DNA of 5,231 bases from Xanthomonas translucens pv. translucens DSM 18974 (GTDB taxonomy: Bacteria; Pseudomonadota; Gammaproteobacteria; Xanthomonadales; Xanthomonadaceae), in the NCBI RefSeq assembly GCF_000331775.1, contig NZ_CAPJ01000465.1, positions 1 through 5,231 of the forward strand. The letters are read 5' to 3'. Numbering within the stretch: the first letter of the stretch is position 1; each line of letters starts with the position of its first letter. Both the position numbers and the translations under genes were made by a program. A model generated the notes under the pieces. That model searched no databases, had not been told where the DNA came from, and saw nothing but the letters and a program-made list of their open reading frames with translations. Shown piece by piece: positions 1 to 4,840 of this stretch.

Positions 1-189
1 GCGCTCGACCAGGCGGCGCAACCGGCGATGGTGCAGGCCGCGGCGCACCTGGGCGCGCGCATCCGCGCCGAGGATGGCGTGGGGACGGCGGTGGCGTGGC
101 TGGAACGCTGGGGCGTGTTGCCGCGGCTCGGGCGTGGTGAACCCGATCGCGCGCTGCCGCCGCAGGCCCTGGGGGCGGGAAGACGTTAG
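1..189 (+). CDS. Probable glycosyltransferase (UGT/MGT-like), C-terminal end only
   Basis: An open frame enters from the left edge and ends at TAG (187-189), leaving 62 visible residues. The segment LGARIRAEDGVGTAVAWLE (residues 17-35) resembles the last helix of family-1 (UDP-glucosyltransferase/MGT type) glycosyltransferases. In those, a pattern like 'A..LG..IRAEDGV..AV..LE' follows the nucleotide-sugar-binding half. If correct, the enzyme would move a sugar from a nucleotide donor onto a lipid or small acceptor in the cytoplasm. The tail after residue 40 is rich in Pro, Gly and Arg and is not conserved in any way I recognise. The catalytic and donor-binding residues lie outside the window, so family assignment rests on this short segment. 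The reading frame is well supported by strong G/C bias at third positions. The next gene, on the same strand, is an acyltransferase with its own apparent promoter, so co-transcription is uncertain. Confidence 0.6.
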   Translation, partial: ALDQAAQPAMVQAAAHLGARIRAEDGVGTAVAWLERWGVLPRLGRGEPDRALPPQALGAGRR

Positions 190-190
190 C

Positions 191-230
191 CCGCATCGCC
201 GCGTTGCACTGTGTTCGTCGCGCGATGCGG
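191..230 (+). terminator. Stem-loop directly after the glycosyltransferase stop
   Basis: CCGCATCGC (191-199) and GCGATGCGG (222-230) form a perfect 9-bp inverted repeat. Three further pairs (201-203 with 219-221) are possible if C200 bulges. The stem starts one base after the TAG stop of the upstream gene, as expected for a transcript-end hairpin. No T-run follows (cacgcagagg), so a classical intrinsic terminator is not shown. It may be a 3'-end stabiliser or a weak, Rho-assisted terminator. Confidence 0.4.
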
Positions 231-259
231 CACGCAGAGGTGGACGGATCCAGCGCGCA

Positions 260-288
260 TTGAGCGGCCGACCTGCGCTGCCTAGAAT
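260..288 (+). promoter_or_regulatory. Candidate sigma-70 promoter of the acyltransferase gene
   Basis: TTGAGC (260-265, 4 of 6 matches to TTGACA) and TAGAAT (283-288, 5 of 6 to TATAAT) are separated by exactly 17 bases. Transcription would begin near 295, giving a leader of about 30 bases. AAAGGA (311-316) then serves as ribosome-binding site, 10 bases before the ATG at 327. Box match, spacing and position agree, but this is prediction only. Confidence 0.5.
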
Positions 289-326
289 AGCGGCCACGTT
301 CCTTGCCGTGAAAGGATGCCGGCCGC

Positions 327-1445
327 ATGCGCTACCCCGGATTGGATGTGTTGCGCGCGCTGGCGATCGGCTGGGTGATGCTGTTCCATTCGTTCGTGGT
401 CGGCGGCCTGGGGCAGGACTGGGCCTGGCTGTCGCGCTACGGCTGGATGGGCGTGGACCTGTTCTTCGTGCTCAGCGGTTTGCTGATCGGCAGCCAGGTG
501 CTGGCGCCGCTGAAGCGCGGCGAGCCGCTGCGTTTTGGCGATTTCTACCTGCGCCGTGCGTTGCGCATCCTGCCGGCCTTCGTCGTGGTGCTGGCGCTGT
601 ACCTGGCCTGGCCCGGTTTCCGCGAAGCGCCGGGCATCGCGCCGTGGTGGATGTTCGCCAGCTTCAGCTTGAACCTGGGCATCGACTACGCCAACCAGCA
701 GGCGTTCTCGCATGCCTGGTCGTTGTGCGTGGAGGAGCATTTCTACCTGGTGTTCCCGCTGCTGGCGGCGCTGTCGCTGCGGCGGCCGTCGGCGCCGCGC
801 TTCGTCGCGCTGTGCGGCGCGGTGGTGCTGGCCGGCATCGCGTTGCGCACGGCGACGTGGCTGCACGACAGCGCGCTCGAGCGCATCGGCGACGGGCTGC
901 AACGCAACTGGTTCATCGAGGACATCTACTACCCGACCTGGAACCGGCTCGACGGCCTGCTCGCCGGCGTGGTGCTGGCCGTGCTCAAGGTGTTCCGGCC
1001 GCAGCGCTGGCAGTGGCTGCAGGCGCATGCGAATGCGCTGCTGCTGGCCGGATTGGCGGTGTGTGCGCTGGCGCTGTGGCTGTTCCGCGAACGCACCGGC
1101 CTGCTCGGCAACGCGATCGGCTGGCCGCTGTTGTCGCTGGGGCTGGCATTACTGGTGATTGCCGGCGCGTCCACGCGCAGCTGGATCGGGCGGCGTGCGC
1201 TGCCTGGAGCGGGGTGGCTGGCGGCGATCTCCTACAGTTTGTATCTGACCCACAAGGCGGTGTTCCATCTCACCCAGCGCTGGTTGGGCGCCGCGCTCGG
1301 CGGACGTGGGCTGCTCGCATTCGCGGTCTATGCAGCGATGGCGCTGCTGGCCGCCGCGCTGCTGCACTACGCGGTGGAACGGCCGTTCCTGCAGCTGCGC
1401 GAGCGCTTGCGGCGCACGTCCGCCGACGTACCGGTGGCCGCCTAG
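327..1445 (+). CDS. Acyltransferase family 3 membrane protein (OafA/COG1835-like)
   Basis: This complete 372-residue gene encodes a multi-pass inner-membrane enzyme expected to move an acetyl or other acyl group from a cytoplasmic donor to a sugar or lipid-linked acceptor. Family hallmarks appear in order. LDVLRALAI (6-14) begins the R-X10-H motif with R10 and H21. GVDLFFVLSG is at 42-51, followed by FYLRRALRILPAF (73-85), WSLCVEEHFYL (131-141), RLDGLLAG (207-214), ISYSLYLTH (301-309) and YAVERPF (348-354). About ten hydrophobic segments are visible, for example near 12-28, 40-57, 80-95, 138-150, 157-173, 208-223, 235-252, 262-281, 295-313 and 327-350. There is no extra SGNH domain, so it is the short stand-alone form. 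ATG 327 is chosen because the family motif begins at residue 6 and AAAGGA precedes it. The acceptor cannot be told from sequence. The glycosyltransferase upstream hints at glycolipid or polysaccharide modification. Confidence 0.93.
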   Translation: MRYPGLDVLRALAIGWVMLFHSFVVGGLGQDWAWLSRYGWMGVDLFFVLSGLLIGSQVLAPLKRGEPLRFGDFYLRRALRILPAFVVVLALYLAWPGFREAPGIAPWWMFASFSLNLGIDYANQQAFSHAWSLCVEEHFYLVFPLLAALSLRRPSAPRFVALCGAVVLAGIALRTATWLHDSALERIGDGLQRNWFIEDIYYPTWNRLDGLLAGVVLAVLKVFRPQRWQWLQAHANALLLAGLAVCALALWLFRERTGLLGNAIGWPLLSLGLALLVIAGASTRSWIGRRALPGAGWLAAISYSLYLTHKAVFHLTQRWLGAALGGRGLLAFAVYAAMALLAAALLHYAVERPFLQLRERLRRTSADVPVAA

Positions 1446-1460
1446 GCCGCCACTGCCGGA

Positions 1461-1496
1461 GCGCATCGGCGCGGCGATTGCCGGACATGCGCGTTT
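1461..1496 (+). terminator. Hairpin in the convergent gap after the acyltransferase gene
   Basis: GCGCAT (1461-1466) pairs with ATGCGC (1487-1492). The stem continues with CGGC (1467-1470) and GCCG (1480-1483), leaving a 3-base bulge (GAC) and a 9-base loop. On the + strand it is followed by GTTTCTCC, a short T-rich stretch. It sits 15 bases after the acyltransferase stop and 15 bases beyond the lysR stop, in the gap between the two convergent genes. A modest intrinsic terminator for the + strand transcript is plausible; the - strand side has no T-run. Confidence 0.4.
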
Positions 1497-1511
1497 CTCC
1501 ACGCAACGGCT

Positions 1512-2420
1512 TTATTCCGGATCGGCGTAGGCCACGCGCGCTTCGTGCAGGCGCTGTTGCAGGATCTCCGCCAGGCGTGCCACCGCCTGTGTTGGCGCTG
1601 CGTCGGCACGATGCAGGTTCAAGCCCAGCGCCGGCAGCGTCGGCAGGCCGCCGGTCGCCTGCGGTAACAGTGCCAGCGATGCGGGCAGGCCGGCCGGCGT
1701 GCGCAAGGTCAGTCCCAGGCCGGCGCGGACCGCGGCCCAGACCCCGCCCAGGCTGGCGCTGGTGAAGGCGATGCGCCACGGGATACCGGCGCGGTCCAGT
1801 GCCGTGGTCGCCGCCGTGCGCAGCAGGCACGGCGCGTCCAGCATCACCAGCGGCAAGGGCGTCTCACCGTTCCAGCCGGCCCGATCGGGCGGCGGCGCAT
1901 CGGCCGCGGCGATCCAGCGCATCGGCCAGGCGGCCTGGGGCTGGCGATGCGCCGTCGCGGTTCCCGCCTCCCAGACCAGCGCCAGGTCCAGCTGGCCGGT
2001 TTCGATCCGCGCCAACAAGTCCTGATGGCGCGCGATGCGCGCTTCGATGCGCACCCTGGGATGAGCGCGGGCGAAGCGTCCGAGCACATCGGGCAACATG
2101 TGCTCGCCGAAATCCTCCTGCAGCCCGAGCCGTACCCAGCCTTGCAGGGCGGGTTCGTGCAGCGCGGCGGCGGCGGCGTCGTTGAGGTCGAGCAGGCGCC
2201 GTGCGTAGGCCAGCAGCACCTCGCCGGCCTCGGTCAGCGCCAGCCCGCGGCCACTGCGGCGCAGCAGCGCCTGGCCGGCCTGCGCCTCCAGTTTCTTCAG
2301 CTGCGCGCTGATCGCCGACGTGGAACGCCCGTGCCGGTCTGCCGCCTTGGCGAAGCTGCCCAGTTCGATGCCGGCGACGAAGCTGCGCAGCGCATCGAGG
2401 TCGAAGCTGACGCGACGCAT
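1512..2420 (-). CDS. LysR-type transcriptional regulator
   Basis: This complete 302-residue protein has typical LysR-family length. The N-terminal winged helix-turn-helix covers about residues 8-67: LDALRSFV (8-15), GSFAKAAD (21-28), STSAISAQLKKLE (33-45) and LALTEAGE (60-67). An effector-binding, periplasmic-binding-protein-like domain follows from about residue 93, starting near GWVRLGLQEDF. Start ATG (2418-2420) is supported by an AGGA ribosome-binding site (complement of 2429-2432), 8 bases upstream. The gene is divergent from the CMD/tautomerase/DUF4865 operon across 105 bases, the usual layout for a LysR regulator of the neighbouring operon. By family precedent it would bind the shared region, repress its own gene and activate the operon when a small-molecule co-inducer is bound. 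The inducer is unknown. The TAA stop faces the acyltransferase gene tail to tail. Confidence 0.95.
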   Translation of the reverse strand: MRRVSFDLDALRSFVAGIELGSFAKAADRHGRSTSAISAQLKKLEAQAGQALLRRSGRGLALTEAGEVLLAYARRLLDLNDAAAAALHEPALQGWVRLGLQEDFGEHMLPDVLGRFARAHPRVRIEARIARHQDLLARIETGQLDLALVWEAGTATAHRQPQAAWPMRWIAAADAPPPDRAGWNGETPLPLVMLDAPCLLRTAATTALDRAGIPWRIAFTSASLGGVWAAVRAGLGLTLRTPAGLPASLALLPQATGGLPTLPALGLNLHRADAAPTQAVARLAEILQQRLHEARVAYADPE

Positions 2421-2424
2421 GTTA

Positions 2425-2442
2425 TCGATCCTGTTTTATCGA
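2425..2442. promoter_or_regulatory. Dyad overlapping the lysR ribosome-binding site
   Basis: TCGAT (2425-2429) and ATCGA (2438-2442) form a perfect 5-bp inverted repeat with 8 bases between. The same segment also reads as a direct repeat of TTATCGA (2422-2428 and 2436-2442). It covers the complement of the lysR AGGA site, so protein bound here could limit lysR expression. It does not match the T-N11-A consensus of LysR boxes exactly. Its role as operator is inference. Confidence 0.3.
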
Positions 2443-2483
2443 AGATTGAATGCTGAATTTCCCGATTTTCAGGAACATCTTCG
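2440..2483. promoter_or_regulatory. Nested inverted repeats in the lysR-operon divergent promoter region
   Basis: CGAAGAT (2440-2446) and ATCTTCG (2477-2483) form a perfect 7-bp inverted repeat. Inside it, CTGAA (2453-2457) and TTCAG (2468-2472) form a second one. Their centres are only one base apart (2461.5 and 2462.5). The segment is clearly AT-richer than the surrounding genes. A weak + strand promoter could use TTTCAG (2467-2472) and TAGGCT (2489-2494), 16 bases apart, so the dyads would sit upstream of and over the -35, as expected for LysR activation. No promoter for lysR stands out. Confidence 0.4.
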
Positions 2484-2525
2484 TTGGCTAGGCTGTGCGC
2501 AGTCAATCTCCAGCGCGAGACGCCC

Positions 2526-2849
2526 ATGTCCGACCTGCCTCAGCCCGATGCATCCTTGTTCGGCGATATCGCGCCGAAATTTGCGCAACTGACCGACGAG
2601 GTGCTGTTCGCCGACCTGTGGCAGCGTCCCGCGCTGTCGCCGCGCGAACGCAGCCTGGTCACGGTGGCGGCGCTGGTGGCGCTGTACCGGCCGCAGCAGC
2701 TGCCGTTCCACTTGAGCCGCGCGCTGGACAACGGCCTGCGCCACGACGAACTGGCCGAGGCGATCGCCCATCTGGCGTTCTACGCCGGCTGGCCGTGCGC
2801 CGCCTCGGCGCTGCCGTTGCTGCGTGCCGCGACCGCGTCGGCCGCCTGA
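2526..2849 (+). CDS. Carboxymuconolactone decarboxylase (CMD) family protein
   Basis: This small 107-residue, all-alpha protein is the first gene of the LysR-linked operon. The family pattern is clear: LWQRPALSPRERSLVTVAAL (31-50), LPFHLSRALDNG (59-70), ELAEAI (75-80) and HLAFYAGWP (82-90). The family includes 4-carboxymuconolactone decarboxylase (PcaC) of the protocatechuate pathway and AhpD-type disulfide reductases. The CxxC redox pair of AhpD is absent; the only cysteine is C91. A hydrolase, decarboxylase or isomerase-like role, or an accessory role, is therefore more likely than peroxide defence. The substrate is unknown, and no other protocatechuate genes are nearby. ATG 2526 is preferred over an upstream TTG (2484), because homology starts after it and the TTG lies in the promoter dyad region. 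The ribosome-binding site is weak (GCGAGA, 2515-2520). The tautomerase gene starts 23 bases after the stop. Confidence 0.9.
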   Translation: MSDLPQPDASLFGDIAPKFAQLTDEVLFADLWQRPALSPRERSLVTVAALVALYRPQQLPFHLSRALDNGLRHDELAEAIAHLAFYAGWPCAASALPLLRAATASAA

Positions 2850-2872
2850 TTCACCCAGCAGGAGACATAACC

Positions 2873-3271
2873 ATGCCCTATGCCCGCATCTCGCTGCAGC
2901 GCGGCGTTACTCCCGACTACCTGCGCGCCTTGTCTGCCAGCGTCTACCAGGCCATGCACGAGGCCTTCGAGGTGCCGGTCGGCGATTGCTTCCAGGTCAT
3001 CCACCAGCACGATCCGGGGGGACTGGTGTTCGATCGCCACTATCTCGGCGGACCGCGCTCGGGCGCCTTAGTGCTGATCGCGATCACCGCCGGGCGGGTG
3101 CGCAGCGATGCCTGCAAGCAGGCGTTCTACCGGCGCCTGGTGGAGCTGCTGGCGATCGCGCCGGGCATCGCGCCGGAAGACGTGATGGTGAACATCGTCA
3201 CCACCGCGGCGCAGGACTGGTCTTTCGGCGGTGGCCGCGCCGGGATCGTGGCAGCGCAGGCCCAGGCATGA
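2873..3271 (+). CDS. Tautomerase superfamily protein, MSAD-like
   Basis: This 132-residue protein begins MPYARISL, so Met removal would expose the catalytic N-terminal Pro1 of the tautomerase superfamily. Its length of about 130 fits the fused double beta-alpha-beta members rather than the roughly 60-residue 4-OT type. Compared from memory with malonate semialdehyde decarboxylase (MSAD), similar features are LRALSASVYQAMHEAFEVP (16-34 after Met removal), D37, QVIHQHDPG (40-48), the R-x-R pair R74/R76 (MSAD R73/R75, one residue shifted) and DWSFGGGRA near the C-terminus. These suggest decarboxylation or hydration of a 3-oxo acid, or a tautomerisation, in the cytoplasm. True substrate is unknown. 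AGGAG (2860-2864) lies 8 bases before the ATG. The stop TGA overlaps an ATG (ATGA, 3268-3271) that would be the standard start of the next gene, implying translational coupling in an operon. Confidence 0.9.
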   Translation: MPYARISLQRGVTPDYLRALSASVYQAMHEAFEVPVGDCFQVIHQHDPGGLVFDRHYLGGPRSGALVLIAITAGRVRSDACKQAFYRRLVELLAIAPGIAPEDVMVNIVTTAAQDWSFGGGRAGIVAAQAQA

Positions 3272-3286
3272 TCGCCATACAGCATC

Positions 3287-3832
3287 GTGTTGCCGGCCGA
3301 CGACGACATGGCCATCATCCAGCGCCGTATCGCCGACAAGGGACCGTTGCTGGACGATCTGCCGGGCCTGGTGTTCAAGGCCTATCTCAGCGCCGATTGC
3401 GGCGATCGCGCGCTGTCCAGCCGCAGCAACCTGTATGCGCCGTTCTATCTGTGGCGCGACGCCGAGGCGATGCGCGATTTCCTCGCCGGCGCCGCGTTCC
3501 GCGCGCTCACTGAGTCCTTCGGACGGCCTGCGGTACAACTGTGGACGGTGTGCGCTGCGCAGCTGCGCGCGGACCTGCGCGGTGCCCGCTACGCCCGCCG
3601 CGAGATCGCCGCGATCGCCGATGCCGACCTGCTCGAAACGCTGGGCGAACGCGAGGCCGAGCGGGCGCGGGACGCTGTCGCCGCAGGCGCACTCGCCGCA
3701 GTGGGCGCCTACGAGCCGCACGGCTGGAACCGGCTACGCCTGCGGCTTTGGCGCGATCTGCCGCCGCCGTCACCGGACGTCGGTCAAGCCTATGCCGTCG
3801 GCCACGTATCCATGCCGACAAGCGGCGGTTGA
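3287..3832 (+). CDS. DUF4865 family protein with a disrupted or shifted 5' end
   Basis: The frame gives 181 residues from GTG 3287, close to the family's usual length of about 185-190. Family-like segments are LPADDDMAIIQRRIADKG (2-19), LPGLVFKAYL (25-34), NLYAPFYLWRDAEAM (46-60), FGRPAVQLW (78-86), LWRDLPPP (156-163) and YAVGHVSMP (169-177). The biochemical function of DUF4865 proteins is unknown to me; they often accompany tautomerase genes. Homologues, as I recall them, begin MIAMQYSF before LPAD. Here codons for MIAIQH start at ATG 3268, overlapping the tautomerase stop, but that frame is +1 relative to the rest, as if about 5 bases were lost between 3268 and 3287. From ATG 3268 the shifted frame would end at 3513. 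The protein may still be made from GTG 3287 or ATG 3308 by reinitiation, though neither has a visible ribosome-binding site. The rest of the frame is intact. Confidence 0.8.
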   Translation: MLPADDDMAIIQRRIADKGPLLDDLPGLVFKAYLSADCGDRALSSRSNLYAPFYLWRDAEAMRDFLAGAAFRALTESFGRPAVQLWTVCAAQLRADLRGARYARREIAAIADADLLETLGEREAERARDAVAAGALAAVGAYEPHGWNRLRLRLWRDLPPPSPDVGQAYAVGHVSMPTSGG

Positions 3833-3833
3833 G

Positions 3834-3866
3834 GCAACAGCACCCCGGCTTCGCCTGTTTGCTTTT
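3834..3866 (+). terminator. Candidate intrinsic terminator of the CMD-tautomerase-DUF4865 operon
   Basis: GCAACAG (3834-3840) pairs with CTGTTTGC (3855-3862) as a 7-bp stem with one bulged T. It is followed at once by TTTT (3863-3866). The hairpin begins two bases after the DUF4865 stop codon. Stem plus T-run plus position fit a Rho-independent terminator, although the stem is not GC-rich and the T-run is short. If it works, ydfG would be transcribed separately. Confidence 0.45.
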
Positions 3867-3867
3867 A

Positions 3868-3896
3868 CCATTCCCCATTCCCCATTCCCCATTCCC
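3868..3896 (+). repeat. Tandem heptamer repeat (CCATTCC x4) upstream of ydfG
   Basis: CCATTCC occurs four times without mismatch (3868-3895), plus one more C. The tract ends 9 bases before the ydfG ATG and occupies the place where a ribosome-binding site would be. Related heptamer tracts occur at 4652-4676 (opposite orientation) and 4841-4860. They resemble the dispersed GGGAATN-type intergenic repeats of xanthomonads. Copy number may vary between strains by slippage. Confidence 0.85.
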
Positions 3897-3905
3897 GGCC
3901 TCTCA

Positions 3906-4661
3906 ATGACTCAGACCGCCCTGATCACCGGTGCCACCTCCGGTTTCGGCGCCGCCGCCGTGCGCCGCTTCGTCAACGCCGGCTGGCGCGTGATCGCCAC
4001 CGGCCGCCGCGCCGAACGGCTGCAGCCGCTGCTGGCCGAGTTCGGCGCCGAGCGTGTGCACGTGGCGGCGTTCGACATCCGCGACGCCGCCGCGCTCGAT
4101 GCGATGCTGGCCGCGCTGCCGGACGCGTTCCGCGGCATCGACCTGCTGGTCAACAACGCCGGCCTGGCGCAGGGCACGGCCCCGGCGCAGGCCGCGTCGC
4201 TGGACGACTGGCGCACGATGATCGACACCAACATCACCGCGCTGGTGACCCTGACCCATCGCCTCCTGCCGACGCTGATCCAGCGCCGTGGTGCGATCGT
4301 CAACATCAGTTCGGTGGCCGCGCTGTACCCGTATCCGGGCGGCAATGCCTACGGCGGCACCAAGGCCTTCGTCAGCCAGTTCTCGCTGGGCCTGCGCGCT
4401 GACCTGCACGGCACCGGCGTGCGCGTGACCGCGATCGAGCCGGGCATGGCCGAGACCGAGTTCACCCTGGTCCGCACCCACGGCGACCAGGGCGCATCGG
4501 ACAAGCTGTACCACGGCGCGCAGCCGATGACCGCCGAGGACATCGCCGAGCAGATCTTCTGGGTCGCCACGCTGCCGCCGCATCTGAACATCAATCGGCT
4601 GGAAATCATGCCGGTGACGCAGTCCTTTGCCGGCTTCCAGGTGGCTAGAAGCCGGGAATAG
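3906..4661 (+). CDS. ydfG: NADP-dependent short-chain dehydrogenase, YdfG-like
   Basis: This 251-residue classical SDR closely resembles E. coli YdfG (248 residues), a cytoplasmic NADP-dependent 3-hydroxy acid dehydrogenase that reduces malonic semialdehyde and oxidises L-allo-threonine and serine. Visible motifs are the Rossmann TGATSGFG (8-15), ATGRRAERLQ (31-40, where R34/R35 favour NADP(H)), NNAG (83-86), and a complete catalytic tetrad N109, S136, Y149, K153 with the YxxxK motif (YGGTK). YdfG-like segments include DWRTMIDTNI (101-110), AYGGTKAFVSQFSL, DLHGTGVRVT, IEPGMAETEF and NINRLEIMPVTQSFAGF at the C-terminus. ATG 3906 matches the family start (MTQTALITGA), though no ribosome-binding site precedes it, only the heptamer repeat. 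The stop TAG lies inside a second heptamer tract, which supplies the last codons. It follows the DUF4865 gene by 73 bases on the same strand; co-expression is possible but a terminator-like hairpin intervenes. Confidence 0.93.
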   Translation: MTQTALITGATSGFGAAAVRRFVNAGWRVIATGRRAERLQPLLAEFGAERVHVAAFDIRDAAALDAMLAALPDAFRGIDLLVNNAGLAQGTAPAQAASLDDWRTMIDTNITALVTLTHRLLPTLIQRRGAIVNISSVAALYPYPGGNAYGGTKAFVSQFSLGLRADLHGTGVRVTAIEPGMAETEFTLVRTHGDQGASDKLYHGAQPMTAEDIAEQIFWVATLPPHLNINRLEIMPVTQSFAGFQVARSRE

Positions 4662-4676
4662 GGAGTGGGGAATCGG
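4652..4676 (+). repeat. Inverted copy of the heptamer repeat containing the ydfG stop codon
   Basis: The tract reads as GGGAATA-GGGAGTG-GGGAATC (4654-4674) with flanking CC and GG. It is the reverse complement of the tract upstream of ydfG: 4651-4673 against 3877-3899 agrees at 21 of 23 bases. The ydfG stop TAG is 4659-4661, within the first GGGAATAG unit. Confidence 0.8.
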
Positions 4677-4740
4677 CAGTAGGAACAGCGAAAGCAGGCG
4701 TCGACGTGCTCCACCTGCTACAGCTCACTGCAGCTAGGTT

Positions 4741-4766
4741 GCCAGCAGCGCGCTCGCGCGACTGGC
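4741..4766. other. Stem-loop in the ydfG/SPOR convergent spacer
   Basis: GCCAG (4741-4745) pairs with CTGGC (4762-4766). After a 2x2 internal loop, GCGC (4748-4751) pairs with GCGC (4756-4759) around a four-base loop. No T-run follows on either strand. Confidence 0.4.
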
Positions 4767-4778
4767 GAGGCAATGAAA

Positions 4779-4802
4779 CGACTGGCCTACGCAGGCCGGT
4801 CG
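4779..4802 (-). terminator. 10-bp hairpin, possible terminator of the SPOR gene
   Basis: CGACTGGCCT (4779-4788) and AGGCCGGTCG (4793-4802) form a 10-bp stem with a single T-G pair and a four-base ACGC loop. Read on the - strand, the stem is followed by TTTCATT, a partial T-run. It lies about 60 bases past the SPOR gene stop. This is the best terminator candidate for that gene, but the T-run is weak. Confidence 0.4.
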
Positions 4803-4840
4803 CAGGGAATGCGGGAGACGCCGCTTCTCCCCATTCGAGT

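Noticed and set aside
74..1765. 563-codon + strand open frame across the acyltransferase gene
   Set aside because: It is an out-of-frame shadow. The translation is Arg/Ala/Gly-rich with no domain, it overlaps the well-supported acyltransferase, and long stop-free frames are expected at this GC content.
1947..2456. 169-codon + strand frame antisense to lysR
   Set aside because: It is a mirror frame of the lysR gene with no domain, no ribosome-binding site and a Gln/Arg-rich translation typical of antisense GC-rich DNA.
2484..2525. TTG 2484 as start of the CMD-family gene
   Set aside because: It would place the coding start at the edge of the regulatory dyad and add 14 residues without family similarity. 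ATG 2526 fits the family start.
2824..3513. + strand frame containing ATG 3268 as a separate gene
   Set aside because: Apart from the first six codons from 3268, its translation resembles no protein and it is a shadow of the tautomerase and DUF4865 genes. The six codons are better explained as the displaced DUF4865 start.
3868..3896. Possible CRISPR array from the tandem heptamers
   Set aside because: The units are only 7 bases with no spacers, and there are no cas genes nearby. It is a simple tandem repeat.
3231..3905. Upstream extension of the ydfG frame to 3231, giving a 476-residue protein
   Set aside because: The added residues are low-complexity, rich in Arg, Ser and Pro, and overlap the tautomerase and DUF4865 genes. 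The SDR fold starts exactly at ATG 3906.
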